60,000 bases of DNA from positions 14,205,001-14,265,000 of the forward strand of contig OU612066.1 in the NCBI GenBank assembly GCA_914767715.1. Direction: 5' to 3'. The notes under the pieces were generated by a model. That model had not been told where the DNA came from. It saw nothing but the letters and a program-made list of their open reading frames with translations, and ran no database searches. Within the stretch, counting starts at the first letter, position 1. Every line of letters begins with the position of its first letter. Positions 1-11,292 of the stretch are shown one piece after another. Both the position numbers and the translations under genes were made by a program. This DNA comes from Membranipora membranacea. Taxonomy: Eukaryota; Bryozoa; Gymnolaemata; Cheilostomatida; Membraniporidae.

Positions 1-158
1 GAAAATCAACTCGGAATTTATTTCAATCCCGGGTGACTCCAAATCGTAGAGGAGTTAGTTAGGTCCTCAGGAGTTGCTCTACTAATCGGGATTTGCTCCC
101 CTCCCCACAAACGAAAGAAGGTATGGGTGTGTACGCAATTCAGCATTGTTACTTCATT

Positions 159-190
159 GTATATATGTATATGTATATGTATATATTATT
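159..190. repeat. TA/TG-rich microsatellite
   Basis: Alternating tatatg units form a short AT-rich simple repeat. No gene is seen around it. Confidence 0.7.
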
Positions 191-399
191 GTGTCAATGA
201 TGACAAATGAAATGTTTCATGCTGTAAAAAGATGAGCTGGTGGAGGATAAATAAATAAACACAGACCAAGATTGATCACTATTTGTTAAAGACGGATAAA
301 ACGTTCTCTCTGAAAAGGTTTTTGCATCTGCCTGTTTGTAATGTCTCTAAGGTCATGAGAGGTTTGTCGATGGCAGTGGCTACTAGCCTCCATGACTTG

Positions 400-535
400 G
401 AGTTGGGGTTTCAGAGTTGGGGTTTCAGAGTTGGGGTTTCAGAGTTGGGGTTTCAGAGTTGGGGTTTCAGAGTTGGGGTTTCAGAGTTGGGGTTTCAGAG
501 TTGGGGTTTCAGAGTTGGGGTTTCAGAGTTGGGGT
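400..535. repeat. 14-bp minisatellite, about 9.6 copies
   Basis: The unit gagttggggtttca is repeated head to tail with almost no divergence from 400, ending in a partial unit before 540. Because 14 is not a multiple of 3, three units (42 bp) give a 14-residue periodic translation on the + strand; that open frame is a by-product of the repeat and not a gene. The near-identity of units points to recent slippage or unequal exchange. Confidence 0.95.
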
Positions 536-606
536 TCTCAGTTATGATTATCCTTCCTATATCTCTTTCTACATTATGTTATAAAATTTCACACATTGAC
601 TTATGC

Positions 607-775
607 TGACTTGACCAAAGTCAGGACAACTCCCAAGTCAAGTCAAGGTCAATTTTTCGTTAAGTCAAGTCAAGTCAAGTCTATTTGTTCTCGACATCAA
701 GTCAAGTCATAATTTTGTTAAGTCAAGTCAAGTCGTGACTTTGACTTGAAATGACTTGACTTACCATGACTTGGA
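607..775. repeat. Degenerate AAGTC/GACTT pentamer array
   Basis: Runs of (aagtc)n on the + strand change near 735 into the opposite orientation (gacttg), so the array has an inverted-repeat character. Interruptions such as aatttttcgt separate blocks. It has no coding function that I can see. Confidence 0.8.
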
Positions 776-818
776 CCCAGGTCTGGTTATTAACTTGTAA
801 GCCTGTAGATATATGTAC

Positions 819-959
819 CTTATTAGTAATATCCGATGACTCCTCAGTAGCAGAACCCGACGATTCAGCTGTAGGATCAGCTGTAGGATCAGCTGAAGGT
901 TCACCAGGGTACCATATTTCTCCATCAGGTGTATCGGGAACCTCCTCAGCCATCTCCAT
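819..959 (-). CDS. Possible first coding exon of an acidic protein (gene continues left, unrecognised)
   Basis: On the minus strand an ATG at 959 sits in a good Kozak context (AACAAGATGG) and opens 47 codons ending in AATAAG followed by a GTACAT donor-like site. The peptide begins MEMAEEVPDTPDGEIWYPGE and is very acidic with Ser, Thr and Pro, including an ADPT tandem from a 12-bp DNA repeat at about 868-896. No downstream exon was found between 1 and 800, so the rest would lie outside the window. Composition and a single plausible donor are the only support; the opposite-strand frame over 766-1251 is equally open and could be the reason this frame looks clean. Confidence 0.3.
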
Positions 960-2419
960 CTTGTTATCTGTGAATTACGATAATGAGGTTCAGACAAGAA
1001 AAATTGCTTTAGGAATCCACACTATAGCTTTCAGTCATGATCAATATCAGTCAGCATCTGCTTACTCTGCAGTTAATCTACCAAGAAAAACAAAATGTAA
1101 TGTGCACATATTAAACTGTTTCCATATTACCACCCTCAAAAACTTACCAACACAAAGAAGAACAGATCGGCGTTCCTCTCAGGAGGCTTTTTATCCAATA
1201 CAATGTGTAAATGTAAGTGAACAGGTATGTAAAGAAGTGTCAGCTGTCTGAGATGTAATTACTGAATTATTATTATCAATTTCTTCTTCAACTATACCAA
1301 AGTCTGATTAGGATCAGAAGACACAATGTAACTGTGAGATATTTCTAAAGCTTGTTACTATCAAGTTCAACTTGTAAGTTCAACAATGTCCCAAAACCAG
1401 CCCTAGGAACTACTTTAAAAGTGTATTGTCCTTCTACATGCTAATTTCAAGGTTCAGTGTATTATTAATCTGGGTATTGTTTACATATCACCTTATCAAC
1501 AAATAGCCTTGACCTTTAGTCAAGAGTTGTCCTTACATAATACGTGTTATGACAAGAGAAGACAATCATCGACTGTACACATGCGAATATACTATTATTG
1601 TATGAGCGGTAAAAGCGATACATTAAAACTGTATCTATTTGATCGTATTACCTCAACTGAATGTGATTGTTCCAAACAAGCAATCAATTCATTATAACTG
1701 TATCTAGATCTTGTACCCTCCGAAAGCAGTTTATCAATAATAAGAGCCCACACTCACTTTCATGTGCCCAACGAAACAATATGCATTTGCTTACACACCG
1801 CCCCTCTAGGTGTAATCTGCAGGAACAAAATCAACCTTTCAACATAACAGAAACAGTTCACAAACAACAAGAGAGAACAAGATGATGCTACTACTAGAAA
1901 CCAATCAGATTTCCAGGCAGCTTTTCTTCACAATTTTATTACTTTGAGTTACCTTCTCATGCGAGCAAAGCAAGCGTACAATCTGGGATGGCGAGTTCGA
2001 TATCAAATACAATACACAAAACAACTAACTTTCAGTTCAGAGGTTATTCAACGCTTTTCTACTCTACTATAATTTGTGATAATCTTGCCACAAAACAGAA
2101 ACTCGAAAAATATAGGGTAATTGAGCTTGCAGCAAATTACAACTATTTTCAATTTAGAATTCTTGGCAATTAGCCTAGTGTGAAGTATATTTTAATATAA
2201 TTTATAATAATCTTGCCGCACACTTGGTATTTACATCACATCACAACCAGATGTTACACATACTGACCAAAAATAACAAGTGAAAACCATCAGTTTGGTG
2301 AATCAAGCTACATATTCATGTATAATTACGAAAACAGGCTGTAGAATCAGGACGTATTCTCATAAATATAATTCGGTATAAGACAAAGGTTGACGCGTGC
2401 CTTTATAACACCAAGTGTC
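960..2419. other. Non-coding spacer, nothing recognised
   Basis: Only short unconnected open frames without homology or consistent splice sites were seen here. The DNA is AT-rich and unremarkable. Confidence 0.6.
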
Positions 2420-2425
2420 TTTATT
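2420..2425 (-). promoter_or_regulatory. Likely poly(A) signal of the C9orf85-like gene
   Basis: TTTATT on the + strand reads AATAAA on the minus strand, about 106 nt beyond the TAG stop at 2531. The sequence between consists of roughly 31-bp degenerate repeats beginning atcc/atca. Confidence 0.45.
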
Positions 2426-2530
2426 TAAAATCCACAGGCTAACCTGTGTGTTTTGCCGGACATCCAGGCTTACATGTCTCTTTTTGTTGAAAATCCTGAC
2501 TTGTGTATCTCCTTTGCAAGAAATCAAGGC

Positions 2531-4701
2531 CTATGTGTCAGTTGACAAATCCTCCAATTTCTTTTCTATACTTGCTACAGCTTCTGAGGCTTGATCAGTG
2601 CGTGTATCGAGCTCTGTTTCGTCATCCTATAAAGAGATAGAATAATGGTAAAACCAACATATTTTGACATCAGGTAAATTCGCGCCCTTGGTATCTATAT
2701 TAAATAATCATTAATCATAATCATTTTCATGGGGAAATCCAACTGAATCCAACTTGAATTCAAGTTGTCTCCCTATTACCAATATTGACATGAAACTTAG
2801 AATTATCTCTTCATTGGTAATAGGGAGACAACTTGAATTCAAGTTGAATTCAGTTGGATTTCCCCATGAAAATGATTATGATTAATGATTATTTGATATA
2901 GATACCAAGGGCGCAAATTTACCTATCGAAGGTGTTTGGTACAAGAATCAGTTGGAAATGAAGATGACGATTATACATATTAATTCTTCCCTAGATGTTT
3001 CACCGATAAACAGACTGACATTTATTAATGAAGTAGATGAAGCAAATCAGATTGATTATGATTATGAATGACACATATTTACTGAAAACTGAAAGTTCCT
3101 CCAGATTACTAATTTGTGAAGAAATTTAAATCAAAAGCCTACTTCTACGAATAAAAATCTTCTGAGTAGCATCCACTAGTAAACTGGTCTTACATTGTTT
3201 GTGTCTTTGTTGGGGATAATTTCGATCTCAGCTTGTGTTGAGTCGTCAACCTTAGCCTCATTTTCAGTTTCCTCATCAGTCTCATCATCAGATGAAGACA
3301 GCTGATGTTCCTCTGATCCAACTGTGGCACCTTCATCCAGACTCTCGGCTTTCATTTTCCTCACGAGCGCACCTAAGTGATCAAAATCACAGATAAGAAT
3401 GATCTTTATCCAACTACATGACAAAAAAAGCCGTAAACAGAAAGAGTTGGCAACAACAAATGTGACTGAAAAAGGAAAACCAGTGACTGAAACTTGAGGA
3501 AAACCAGAGCAAATATCTGAGCTAAATTAAACCACTGCTGTCACACAGGCAAATTTGTGCTCAAAACTAATGATATGTGGCTGCAATCTCAACATTGTCA
3601 CCTAATGAGCAAACATTTTGCACAAAATGATCGTCAAAATCAGAGTACGAAACCAGAGCAAATAGATAAGCTAAATTAAGCAATGCCATGAATTTGGCAG
3701 CTACATTATTTTTTAGGTCAAACTTACGTCTTTGTCTCACAGGCAGCAGTCGTAACTCAGCTTCAAGTCGCTGCTTATGTGCATTCTCCTCTTCTTGAGT
3801 CAAAGTAGACCTACAAATAGCGGTGATGGTAGATTTTCATAGAATGTGCGGAAGTATCAAAGATCAAATATATGCAATAATCCAATTTTTGTATCAAACA
3901 GAGAACACAACTTTATATTACATGTAAAAGTGTTAAAATATTTTCATAAAAACTATGGAGTGAAAAAGATCAGCTGGAAAACAGTGGTATGCCGATTGTG
4001 TCTACGACACAGTCATCAGAAGAACAATTTATAATCAGTCAAAGGCTAAATATTATTTTTACATACTTTTCAATCAGGTCTTTTTTTTCGAGACACTTGA
4101 CACATACTCCAAGTGCCTTGCCACATGGAGCACAGGCTGAGGTGTAGGCTCTCTTTACTGTCTTCTGCTCGCATTTCACACTGAAAAAAAGAATAAAAAT
4201 GCATAAAAATATGATTGTACAAAGAACATATACAGCCTAGGGAAGAGAAAACACTATTTTCTATCTTACATTTATGTTTGCCAATTGTGAGTTCAAAAGA
4301 AGGCCATGACGATTTTTGTAATTCGAAAATAAAGTCACGACCAATTGCCCATGATATATTGCAGTTTCATTTTAATAAGGTAAGGCCTAATTTGGTCTCC
4401 AGGGCAACTAATAATCAAGTTCCAGGTAGACTGAAGGATGATGTCTTTATTTATTACCAAGTCAATATCATAGTGACAAGTCTCATACTCACCACTTCTT
4501 TGGAGCAGAGAGCGGTTTATACTTTTTATATTTGATTCTCCAGTCGATTTGCTCTTTACATCTCGCGCAGACGCCATGAATATCTAGACTGTTTAACATT
4601 GCTGTCTTCCTACTCTTGTCGTGCATTGTGTTTTTGAATGCATGATTGTTGTCAAACTTCTGCGCTCTGGTACGTTTGGTATTTCCTCTTTGTGTACTCA
4701 T
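2531..4701 (-). CDS. C9orf85-like: C9orf85-like zinc-ribbon protein, five exons, 226 aa
   Basis: Exons on the minus strand: 4701-4493, 4180-4067, 3810-3728, 3372-3194, 2626-2531. All four introns have GT-AG ends, and codon phases agree across every junction (2, 2, 1, 0), giving 681 nt including TAG. The N terminus (MSTQRGNTKRTRAQKFDNN), the block DIHGVCARCKEQIDWRIKYK and the KYKPLSAPKKC segment strongly resemble the conserved eukaryotic C9orf85 family. Four CxxC pairs (C45/C48, C70/C73, C86/C89, C96/C99) look like two zinc ribbons. The C-terminal third is acidic (SSSDDETDEETENEAKVDD), as in the family. The molecular function of the family is not established. It is transcribed away from the HTATIP2-like gene across a 2.7-kb spacer. 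Intron 4 carries a foldback element. Confidence 0.9.
2672..2924. mobile_element. Foldback (MITE-like) element in intron 4 of the C9orf85-like gene
   Basis: Arms of about 112 bp (2672-2783 and 2813-2924) are nearly perfect inverted complements around a 29-nt loop. Outer ends read aggtaaatt...aaatttacct. It encodes nothing. In pre-mRNA it would form a long hairpin between exons 4 and 5. Confidence 0.85.
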
Positions 4702-5032
4702 GACTGTGGGTAAGATTTGTCAACAGATGTGGACCTACCAAAGGAAATATTCAAGTGATAAAATTCAACATCATGGCAAGCCCAACTCTTGGTGATATAT
4801 ACTACTGCATATTTGTTGTAGCACAGCAGGTAATATATATATATATATTTGATTGTGTAAGGCCTAAGATTAATTATGATGCAGAGTATATGATAATAAG
4901 TTCCTGACTCAATACCATCAAATATGTCAAGAATACGGTCAGTTAGTAAGTGTGAAGCACATGGCGCATTAACGCTAGTTCCTGATGATTATATTATTAT
5001 AAAAGAGTTTAAGATAATTATAGACGGATGTA

Positions 5033-5129
5033 GGCATCTGATCTGGAATTAAAAGCATATCTGTGGAGGGTGGTTGATCATTGACATTGTCAGAGTATAC
5101 ATGCTTAGTAAAGTGAGACTCCAGATGCC
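5033..5129. mobile_element. Degraded foldback element, ggcatctg / ccagatgcc ends
   Basis: Left end ggcatctgatctggaatta and right end gagactccagatgcc are imperfect inverted repeats. The ends match the perfect palindrome at 6155-6237 and the copy at 19688-19750, so this is one small family in three states of decay. Confidence 0.55.
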
Positions 5130-5905
5130 AGAACACATTTGTCAAGCATGTCAATACAGACTTCATCAAGACAGGATGGTAGTAAGTAACCTAAGTACAG
5201 TAGAGTAGTGGCATGATGATGATCATCATCATGTTTGCTCCAGATTTTCCTTATCTATCTAGGCTTATGGGAATCATGTCCTACCATTTCAGACCCAGTA
5301 AAGTAGTATATTACCTGACACATGTAAGAAATAATTGCCTCCCTAATGGGTATGGTATATGTCCTACAAGTAGCTAGAATCTCCCAATTTACAAATTCCT
5401 CTCTCTTTTTCTAGATATTTCCCTTTACACCTGACAGGAACTTTCTCAAAAACATTTCTGCTCCACTTTGTCAGCAATCGATTGAGCCTGTGTTCCAGTA
5501 AAATTCTAATTGTATGAGAAAATCGTCGTTGGACTATCTGATTGGTTATGAGTGAGGGCTACAGGGTCAAAGTTCATAATACAATGACTGCGAATGGTAA
5601 AACTATTTGCTGATCCAATACCAAGAATGAATCAATTCTGCTGTCACATGAGAGTGACTGACAAAATTGATACAAACCATGAATTCATCACTATAAGTGT
5701 AACACCCTCAGTTGCAGAGGCATTTACATCTTTATTTGCTGAACTGAATCAATGACTTTGAGATCCAATTATACATTACATTAACATGGGCCTAGCTAAT
5801 CTTATCATAATAATAATATAATAATAACATTTACTAAACTAATAAGGAGTGATTCTAATCACTACAGAAGTAAAAATTAAACTGGATAGATAGATCACAG
5901 ACACA

Positions 5906-6018
5906 GACAGAGGTCTACTCCAAAACCTGGGTGTTTTGCAACATTTGACTGCCTCCCTTGAGTCAGTCAAACATTGCCAAAGACCCAGGTTTGGAGTCAC
6001 TGACTAGACCTCTCTGTC
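5906..6018. mobile_element. Imperfect foldback element
   Basis: The left arm (about 5906-5951, gacagaggtctactccaaaa to tttgactg) pairs with the right arm (about 5964-6018, cagtcaaa to cctctctgtc) with a few indels and a 12-nt loop. No coding content. Confidence 0.7.
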
Positions 6019-6154
6019 AGGTACTCGAGGTAGATACACTGATAGGTCCAGTGAAAAGGGTAGCAGCACCAGCAGGCCCTGCCTCTGAAAATCGGTCTGG
6101 GCATTGGGCGAAATTCTTGGTGCTGGTGACTGGAGGGATAATCACTGTAGTAAA

Positions 6155-6237
6155 CATAGGCATCTGGAGTTACAAGCATGTCCAGTATCAACCACAGTGG
6201 TTGATACTGGACATGCTTGTAACTCCAGATGCCTATG
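6155..6237. repeat. Perfect 83-bp palindrome
   Basis: Two 41-bp arms surround a single central A at 6196 (ccac-a-gtgg) without a mismatch; outer ends are cataggcatctggag and ctccagatgcctatg. It would extrude as a cruciform or form a hairpin in single strand. Degraded relatives lie at 5033-5129 and 19688-19750, so it is best read as a very young or conversion-maintained foldback element. Confidence 0.9.
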
Positions 6238-6322
6238 GTAGTAAACCACCGCCAACACTCACACCAAGTTTCAAAATTAAACCAGTTCCATGAAATAAAA
6301 GGTTACTAACCTTGACCTTTGG

Positions 6323-6357
6323 ATATCAATACACTCTTAGTAAGAGTGTATTGATAT
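6323..6357. repeat. Short perfect hairpin, 17-bp arms
   Basis: atatcaatacactctta at 6323-6339 is followed after one nucleotide by its exact complement at 6341-6357. Confidence 0.85.
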
Positions 6358-6377
6358 TAGCCCGATGTTAAGAATCA

Positions 6378-6757
6378 ACCCACCAAAGAACCACACCGTG
6401 CGGGGTAAGACACATAACTTGAAAAAAAATAGACTTCTTTGCAATTTGCTCTATTGACCAGGCCCAACTGTCTGATAATGTGTTTGAGATTCAACTCAAT
6501 TCCTGATCCAGTTTGAAAGATATGGGGCTTTGAAAATCGTAGCAACCACTTTCACTCTAATAGTTTTGTATGTATATTAACGAAACCATCAAAGTGAAGT
6601 GGTTGCTATGATTTTCCATTGTTCCATAACTTTTGAACTACAACATCTAGAGCTCACACACACAATCAGACATTAGGTCCTGGTCAGTATAGCAAATTTC
6701 AAAGAAATCTATTAACTGTAAAATTTTCACAGGTCTTGCGCTGTTCGGTGGTTTTTT
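6378..6757. mobile_element. Long foldback element of about 380 bp
   Basis: The left half from ccaccaaagaacc (6378) to about 6570 matches the reverse complement of the right half (about 6580-6757, ending ggtggttttttg) with many substitutions. Shared blocks include atttgct-tattgaccagg and the central gtagcaaccactt / aagtggttgctat pair at 6532-6616. Short open frames inside it are not genes. Confidence 0.7.
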
Positions 6758-7370
6758 GAAATTTTTGAACTTATACAAATTCAGGCTCGCAAGCCCCAGA
6801 AGCTCATACGCTGAGTGGGGCATTCTAGTAGTACTGCACCACATGGCCTGCAAGAACTGCAGCGGGACAGTATTTGAATATATGTATATTTATAAGAGTA
6901 GTATGCATTGCCTCAATAGTGTAGGATAGTTACTGCTTAGAAAGGGCGTGAGATATTTGACCACTGTGACTGACTGTGATTACTGGTTTAAATATGTGTA
7001 ACACTGTTGAAGCCTCTTGTGAGAGGTTATCTCTGGTTGGTTTGGATAACGCAAAATAGATGCATGCAAACTCAAAGAGGATTTGGTATTAACATCTCTC
7101 TAACCTTGCCCTTGATTCAATCAACACACATATACAAGAAAAAACCAATTTCGCAGAATGTATGCTCCGCGGCCTGTATGAAAATCAGAGCAACAGCAAA
7201 GCAAAAGGGGCATACTTCTTATAGTCGCACTTCAAGGGCAACTGCATAATAAGTCCTCTTCTTCTCAATTTCAGGACTAAAAGTTGTCTAGTTCTCATCT
7301 CACCAGCACCCTGTAATCATCTTACCCGCAGGTTTAGTGAACAGAACTTACTCTTTCTGTCGTACTCGAG
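6758..7370. other. Upstream region of the HTATIP2-like gene
   Basis: No coding sequence was recognised. It should contain the promoter and 5' UTR of the gene starting at 7371, but no TATA box or initiator could be assigned with confidence. Confidence 0.4.
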
Positions 7371-10283
7371 ATGGCTGGCATATTAAAGTCTGCGTTCGTT
7401 ATTGGATACACTGGCGCTGTTGGTAGAGAAGTAGTGAAGGCATTGGTAGAGTCTAAAAGGTTTGAAAAAATAGTCTTGATAGGAAGGAGAAAGATAGAGT
7501 ATGATGACCCTGCATTCCAGGAATTGGTAAGAGAATCTTTATCATTATTAGGTTATTATGTAAATTACTACTTTATGTTTTGGTCAGGCTGTTGTAAACA
7601 TAGTTGAAGTGCTCAATGTCTCCCGAGTTGCTATCAGGGGCATTCCATGTTCAACCATGATTGAATGTCACTACCAGCAACCAGGCACACCATAAAAACC
7701 ATAGCAAGCACACTCCCCCATTTTAAATCGGGAAGCCCTGGTCTATACTTGGTTCATCTACTTTTTGTACTTAATAATTAATATTCATATGGTAGAATGG
7801 TTTATACCATATCATTTAAATTTATTTCTCCGAGTGGCCTTTATTGGTTTATTCTCTCACATTTTCTTGTGCTTTGTACCAAACGCCTAATGCATAAATT
7901 AATCTCATATGCCTGGATTTGTATTACTGTAATGGAATGGATTAAATTATTATACCAACTTCATTATTGTGCCTATCAAGTTACGAAGACACAATATTGG
8001 ATCATACATCACATTTAAATCTAAAACAAGCTAATAGATGCGATGTCATGCTCAACAGTCATCATGGGAAAAAACATAATTGAATAGAATACACCTTTCT
8101 AGTGGTGATATTTGAGCATTTCAGGATTATGTATAGATTAATGTTATTATCACCTGTAGGAGCAGCAGGTTATAGACTATGAGAAGCTAAGTGAGCTGAA
8201 GGAGACATTCGCCGGATTCGATGCCGGATTCTGCTGCCTTGGATCAACGAGAAAAGACGCAGGTTCTGCTGTGAGTCAGTAACAATATTTTGATAAGTCA
8301 TGGGCTCATAAAATTACTACTAGGGGACTAAATCTTGCTATCAATGGCCAACCGTTGGAGGTTTTTTTTAAAAATTTTTTCACCTGATCAAAAAGTTTGA
8401 TTTATTATTAGAGAAACTTGAACAAAGATAAACATACTATTCACTCACACTGATATGAACACAAATATTTAGAATAATACACTCCCTGTCCATAACAGGA
8501 TAACATAATATGAGAATTTAGCTGTTAGATTCCTATATGATCCCCATCCTGCCCTCATGCCTCTAAAGCAGAGGAGTTTACCACCACTTTGAGGCGCCCC
8601 ATTTTCTTTCTTTACTGATATATCAGAGAGAACATACCTCCCAAAATTCTTGTAAAGTGAATGCTTCTATCAAACCGATTCACACATTTGGATAGATATT
8701 ATGATTATTATTATCTCGTTTTTGTAGGAGGCATTCAGACATATTGACTTCGACTATGTCCATCAAGTTGCAGTTCATTGCAAGGAAGGAGGCACCAAAC
8801 ATTTCCACTATGTGTCCTCTGCCGGTGCAGATAAAAACAGCTTCTTTCTTTACCCAAAAGTCAAGGTAGGCTACTGTCATAAGTATTGCATCACTCTATG
8901 CACTGATTGGTATTGAAGTCATAGCCAAACTCTTTCAATGTTCTTGGTGAAATAACACTGGTACAGCTTCAGGCTTGTAGGCTCGATACAATTTTCCTGT
9001 TTGTGTAATTTCCATGAGCTTTCACTTTCAGGGTCAAATAGAAGACGCCCTTTCTAAGCTGATGTTCCCGAGGCTAAGTATTTACAGACCAAAGTAAGTC
9101 TGCGGATTATTTTTGATGAGTGTATTGTAGATCTTCATTATATCAAATACTTAAAGCAGAAATGACAGGTGCAGGGTCACCATATATCATTTTAAAGAGC
9201 TCAGAAAGTTACACTAGCTAGTGCGTTCTCAAGATGCTGACAAATTTTTTTAATTTAATTTTCGATTTTGAAGTTGTCCCTCAACCATAGGCTCCAGGTC
9301 TGCAGTGAAGGCAGTAAGCATAGAAATGATATCCAATCTCATTCTCTTATCCCCTCGACTCTTTTGCTTCTGCTTTCAGCAGGGAAGACCCCATCAGGAC
9401 CCAACAATTTTTGAAAATCAGAATTTAAATCATTTTTGGCAGTTCTTGTGCATTCTATGTCCGCAGTGTTATAAGCGTTCCAATGAAACAAAAAAAATAA
9501 ATCTGTCATATCTGCTTTTAAAGTTTTGATAGATGTTCCGAAATTTGCCATAATATCATCAGAATCCAAATGTTAGTGTACTTTGTGTGGGACTTTAATC
9601 CACCACTCATTCGATAGTTGTTTCCAACTTCGCAACGCTCGACAGTTAACCTGGATGTGATTTGATGCTACACAATTTTAGCTTAGGTATACTTAGCCAT
9701 TGCCCTGTCAACCTTTAAAGCAGTAAATTTAGACGATTAGTGGCTTTGTCACGCTGCCACTTCTCTGATTTAACAAAAAAAGTGGTTGCGTGACAAGGCT
9801 AGACAATAAGACCTAGTAAAAGCTTTAGTGGCCGTTTCAAACACCAGCTAATTCTATGCTGTTTCTCTCAGTAGTGTTGTTCTAATGGTCTCCCAGTGTA
9901 GGATTAAACGAATATCAGCCCTGTTCGATGTCAAGTCCACAATACATTTTGAGTTATTCATTGTGGAGACAACTTAAATTTTCTGTAAAGATTAATTACC
10001 ATCGTGAGACTTCTGTTTCAGGGTGCTATTACGGGGTGATAAGGCCAGAGGAATGGAAGGTATTTTTACCACCTTGACCAAACCACTCGAATATCTCGCT
10101 CCACATTCTGTAGTGACAGGCTGTGACACTGTCGCATGGGCAATGATAAACAATTGTGATACTGCTGCACCAAGCAAACCTTCTGAAATATTGTTTAATG
10201 GTGAAATATACAAGCTAAGTGAGAAAAAGGCCTCAGCAGGTGCTACAGGAGGCGCTGCCATTCAGCCTACTGAAGGCTCGTAA
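7371..10283 (+). CDS. HTATIP2-like: HTATIP2/TIP30-like NAD(P)-binding oxidoreductase, five exons, 242 aa
   Basis: Exons: 7371-7526, 8160-8270, 8728-8865, 9032-9093, 10022-10283; introns are GT-AG and phases agree (0, 0, 0, 2), for 729 nt including TAA. The 242-residue length equals that of human HTATIP2. An atypical short-chain-dehydrogenase Rossmann start is visible: VIGYTGAVGREVVKAL with G12, G15, G18. SSAGADKNSFFLYPKVKG carries the S119/S120 region and the Y131-x3-K135 catalytic pair, and IYRPKVLLRGDK matches the family segment around FRPGVLL. The C terminus (about 220-242) is Ala/Gly-rich and divergent. Family members are cytosolic/nuclear NADPH-binding proteins linked to importin-beta binding and apoptosis in vertebrates; the native substrate is not known. 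Acceptor choice for exon 2 (8160 rather than 8169) follows the extra EQQ seen in homologues. Confidence 0.93.
9738..9801. mobile_element. Tiny foldback MITE (tagcctTTGTCACGC type)
   Basis: Ends ggctttgtcacgctgccact and agtggttgcgtgacaagg are inverted repeats around an A-rich loop. It lies in intron 4 of the HTATIP2-like gene. A second, 55-bp copy with clear target duplication is at 37324-37378. Confidence 0.7.
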
Positions 10284-10977
10284 ATCTCTACCTTATTAAA
10301 CATGGTTGGTGGTCAAGTGATTTTTTTTAAAAATTTATTTCTTACCTCACCAGAGTCAGTATTCCACCGTCTTTTAGTTGTAGTTAGAGAGAATGTAGGC
10401 TAATGTTTGTTATCAATGATCTTTTTAATAATTTTAATATTTTGATATTTTTCAATCCCTAATCTCCCTCCAGATCAGAACAGGTGTATACTTCACAAAA
10501 GTGTACCTAACAGCAATATTATTGTCGTAGCTCATAATGTCCGGCTGACTGAAGAGCAACTGGCTTAACTGTTGTTATCATTCCTATTCGCCGTTTTAAT
10601 TTAATGTATTTTTTTATTTCACATAGGTAGTCTTTTGTTTTTTATATTGTTCCTCTTAATCTGCACATACTTCAAAGCATTACAATAATAATTCTCCACC
10701 CTCTACACTCAAACACTTGATCTTTCATCACAGATTATGCGTATTATAGTAAGATAACACCATAAGTACATCATACTGGGAGCAGGTAGGTTTCTGTACA
10801 CTGCCACTTGATCGTCTACTAGGCAAAGGGCACCACTGTAGTGCCTTGAATCACTGCAGGTGATGAGATCAATAATTCAATTATTTATTAAATTAGTAAG
10901 TGAAACAAATGCCCCGGTCTACCTACGCATACTATCAGACGGTGCTGTGAGTTAAAGAAATTGCAAGGAGAAATTCG

Positions 10978-11160
10978 GGAGTTGCCCCATCAATAAGTGA
11001 GGACAGACAATGCTTTTTCCATCTCAAATCAACCAACCACAAAACTCTTTACAAAATTCATAAAACAGTAAATCATGTTTTCATATTTATTCAGTTACAC
11101 CCAAAAAATTTAACAACATTTCATCTGACATAATTGAAGGCAGAGGTTGAACTACACCAA
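10978..11160. repeat. Dispersed repeat, copy 1 (pairs with 18538-18700)
   Basis: From ggagttgcc...tcaataagtgaggacag through aaccacaaaactcttta to catgttttcatatttattca the sequence aligns with 18538-18690 with scattered substitutions and indels. Non-coding. Confidence 0.65.
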
Positions 11161-11198
11161 GAGACAGGACATGTAAGAAATAAGTAATACTGTAACTA

Positions 11199-11292
11199 TA
11201 GTTAAAGAGCTCTAACTCCGGTGGTTCAGTGGCATTACATTATCATGATAATGTAATGCCACTGAACCACCGGAGTTAGAGCTCTTTAACTA
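11199..11292. repeat. Perfect 94-bp palindrome with flanking 11-bp direct repeats
   Basis: Two 47-bp arms meet with no loop (tatca/tgata at 11245/11246) and no mismatch. The direct repeats tactgtaacta at 11188-11198 and 11294-11304 flank it and look like a target-site duplication, so it behaves as an inserted foldback element. Such palindromes are normally unstable in cloning and replication. Confidence 0.9.

Noticed and set aside
400-535. CRISPR-like array
   Set aside because: Repeats are contiguous 14-mers with no spacers, in a eukaryotic context.
283-609. 108-codon plus-strand open frame with repeating SWGFRVGVSELG
   Set aside because: It is the translation of the 14-bp minisatellite; periodicity comes from the DNA repeat and there is no conserved flank.
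766-1251. 161-codon plus-strand open frame
   Set aside because: No domain or codon-use signal, ends in low-complexity Ser/Gly from a 12-bp repeat, and overlaps a better-looking minus-strand exon candidate.
6647-6853. Minus-strand open frame over the right arm of the 6378-6757 foldback
   Set aside because: The sequence is half of an inverted repeat, so the frame is incidental.
10023-10261. Minus-strand open frame opposite the last HTATIP2-like exon
   Set aside because: Shadow of the real exon, whose phase and homology are clear.
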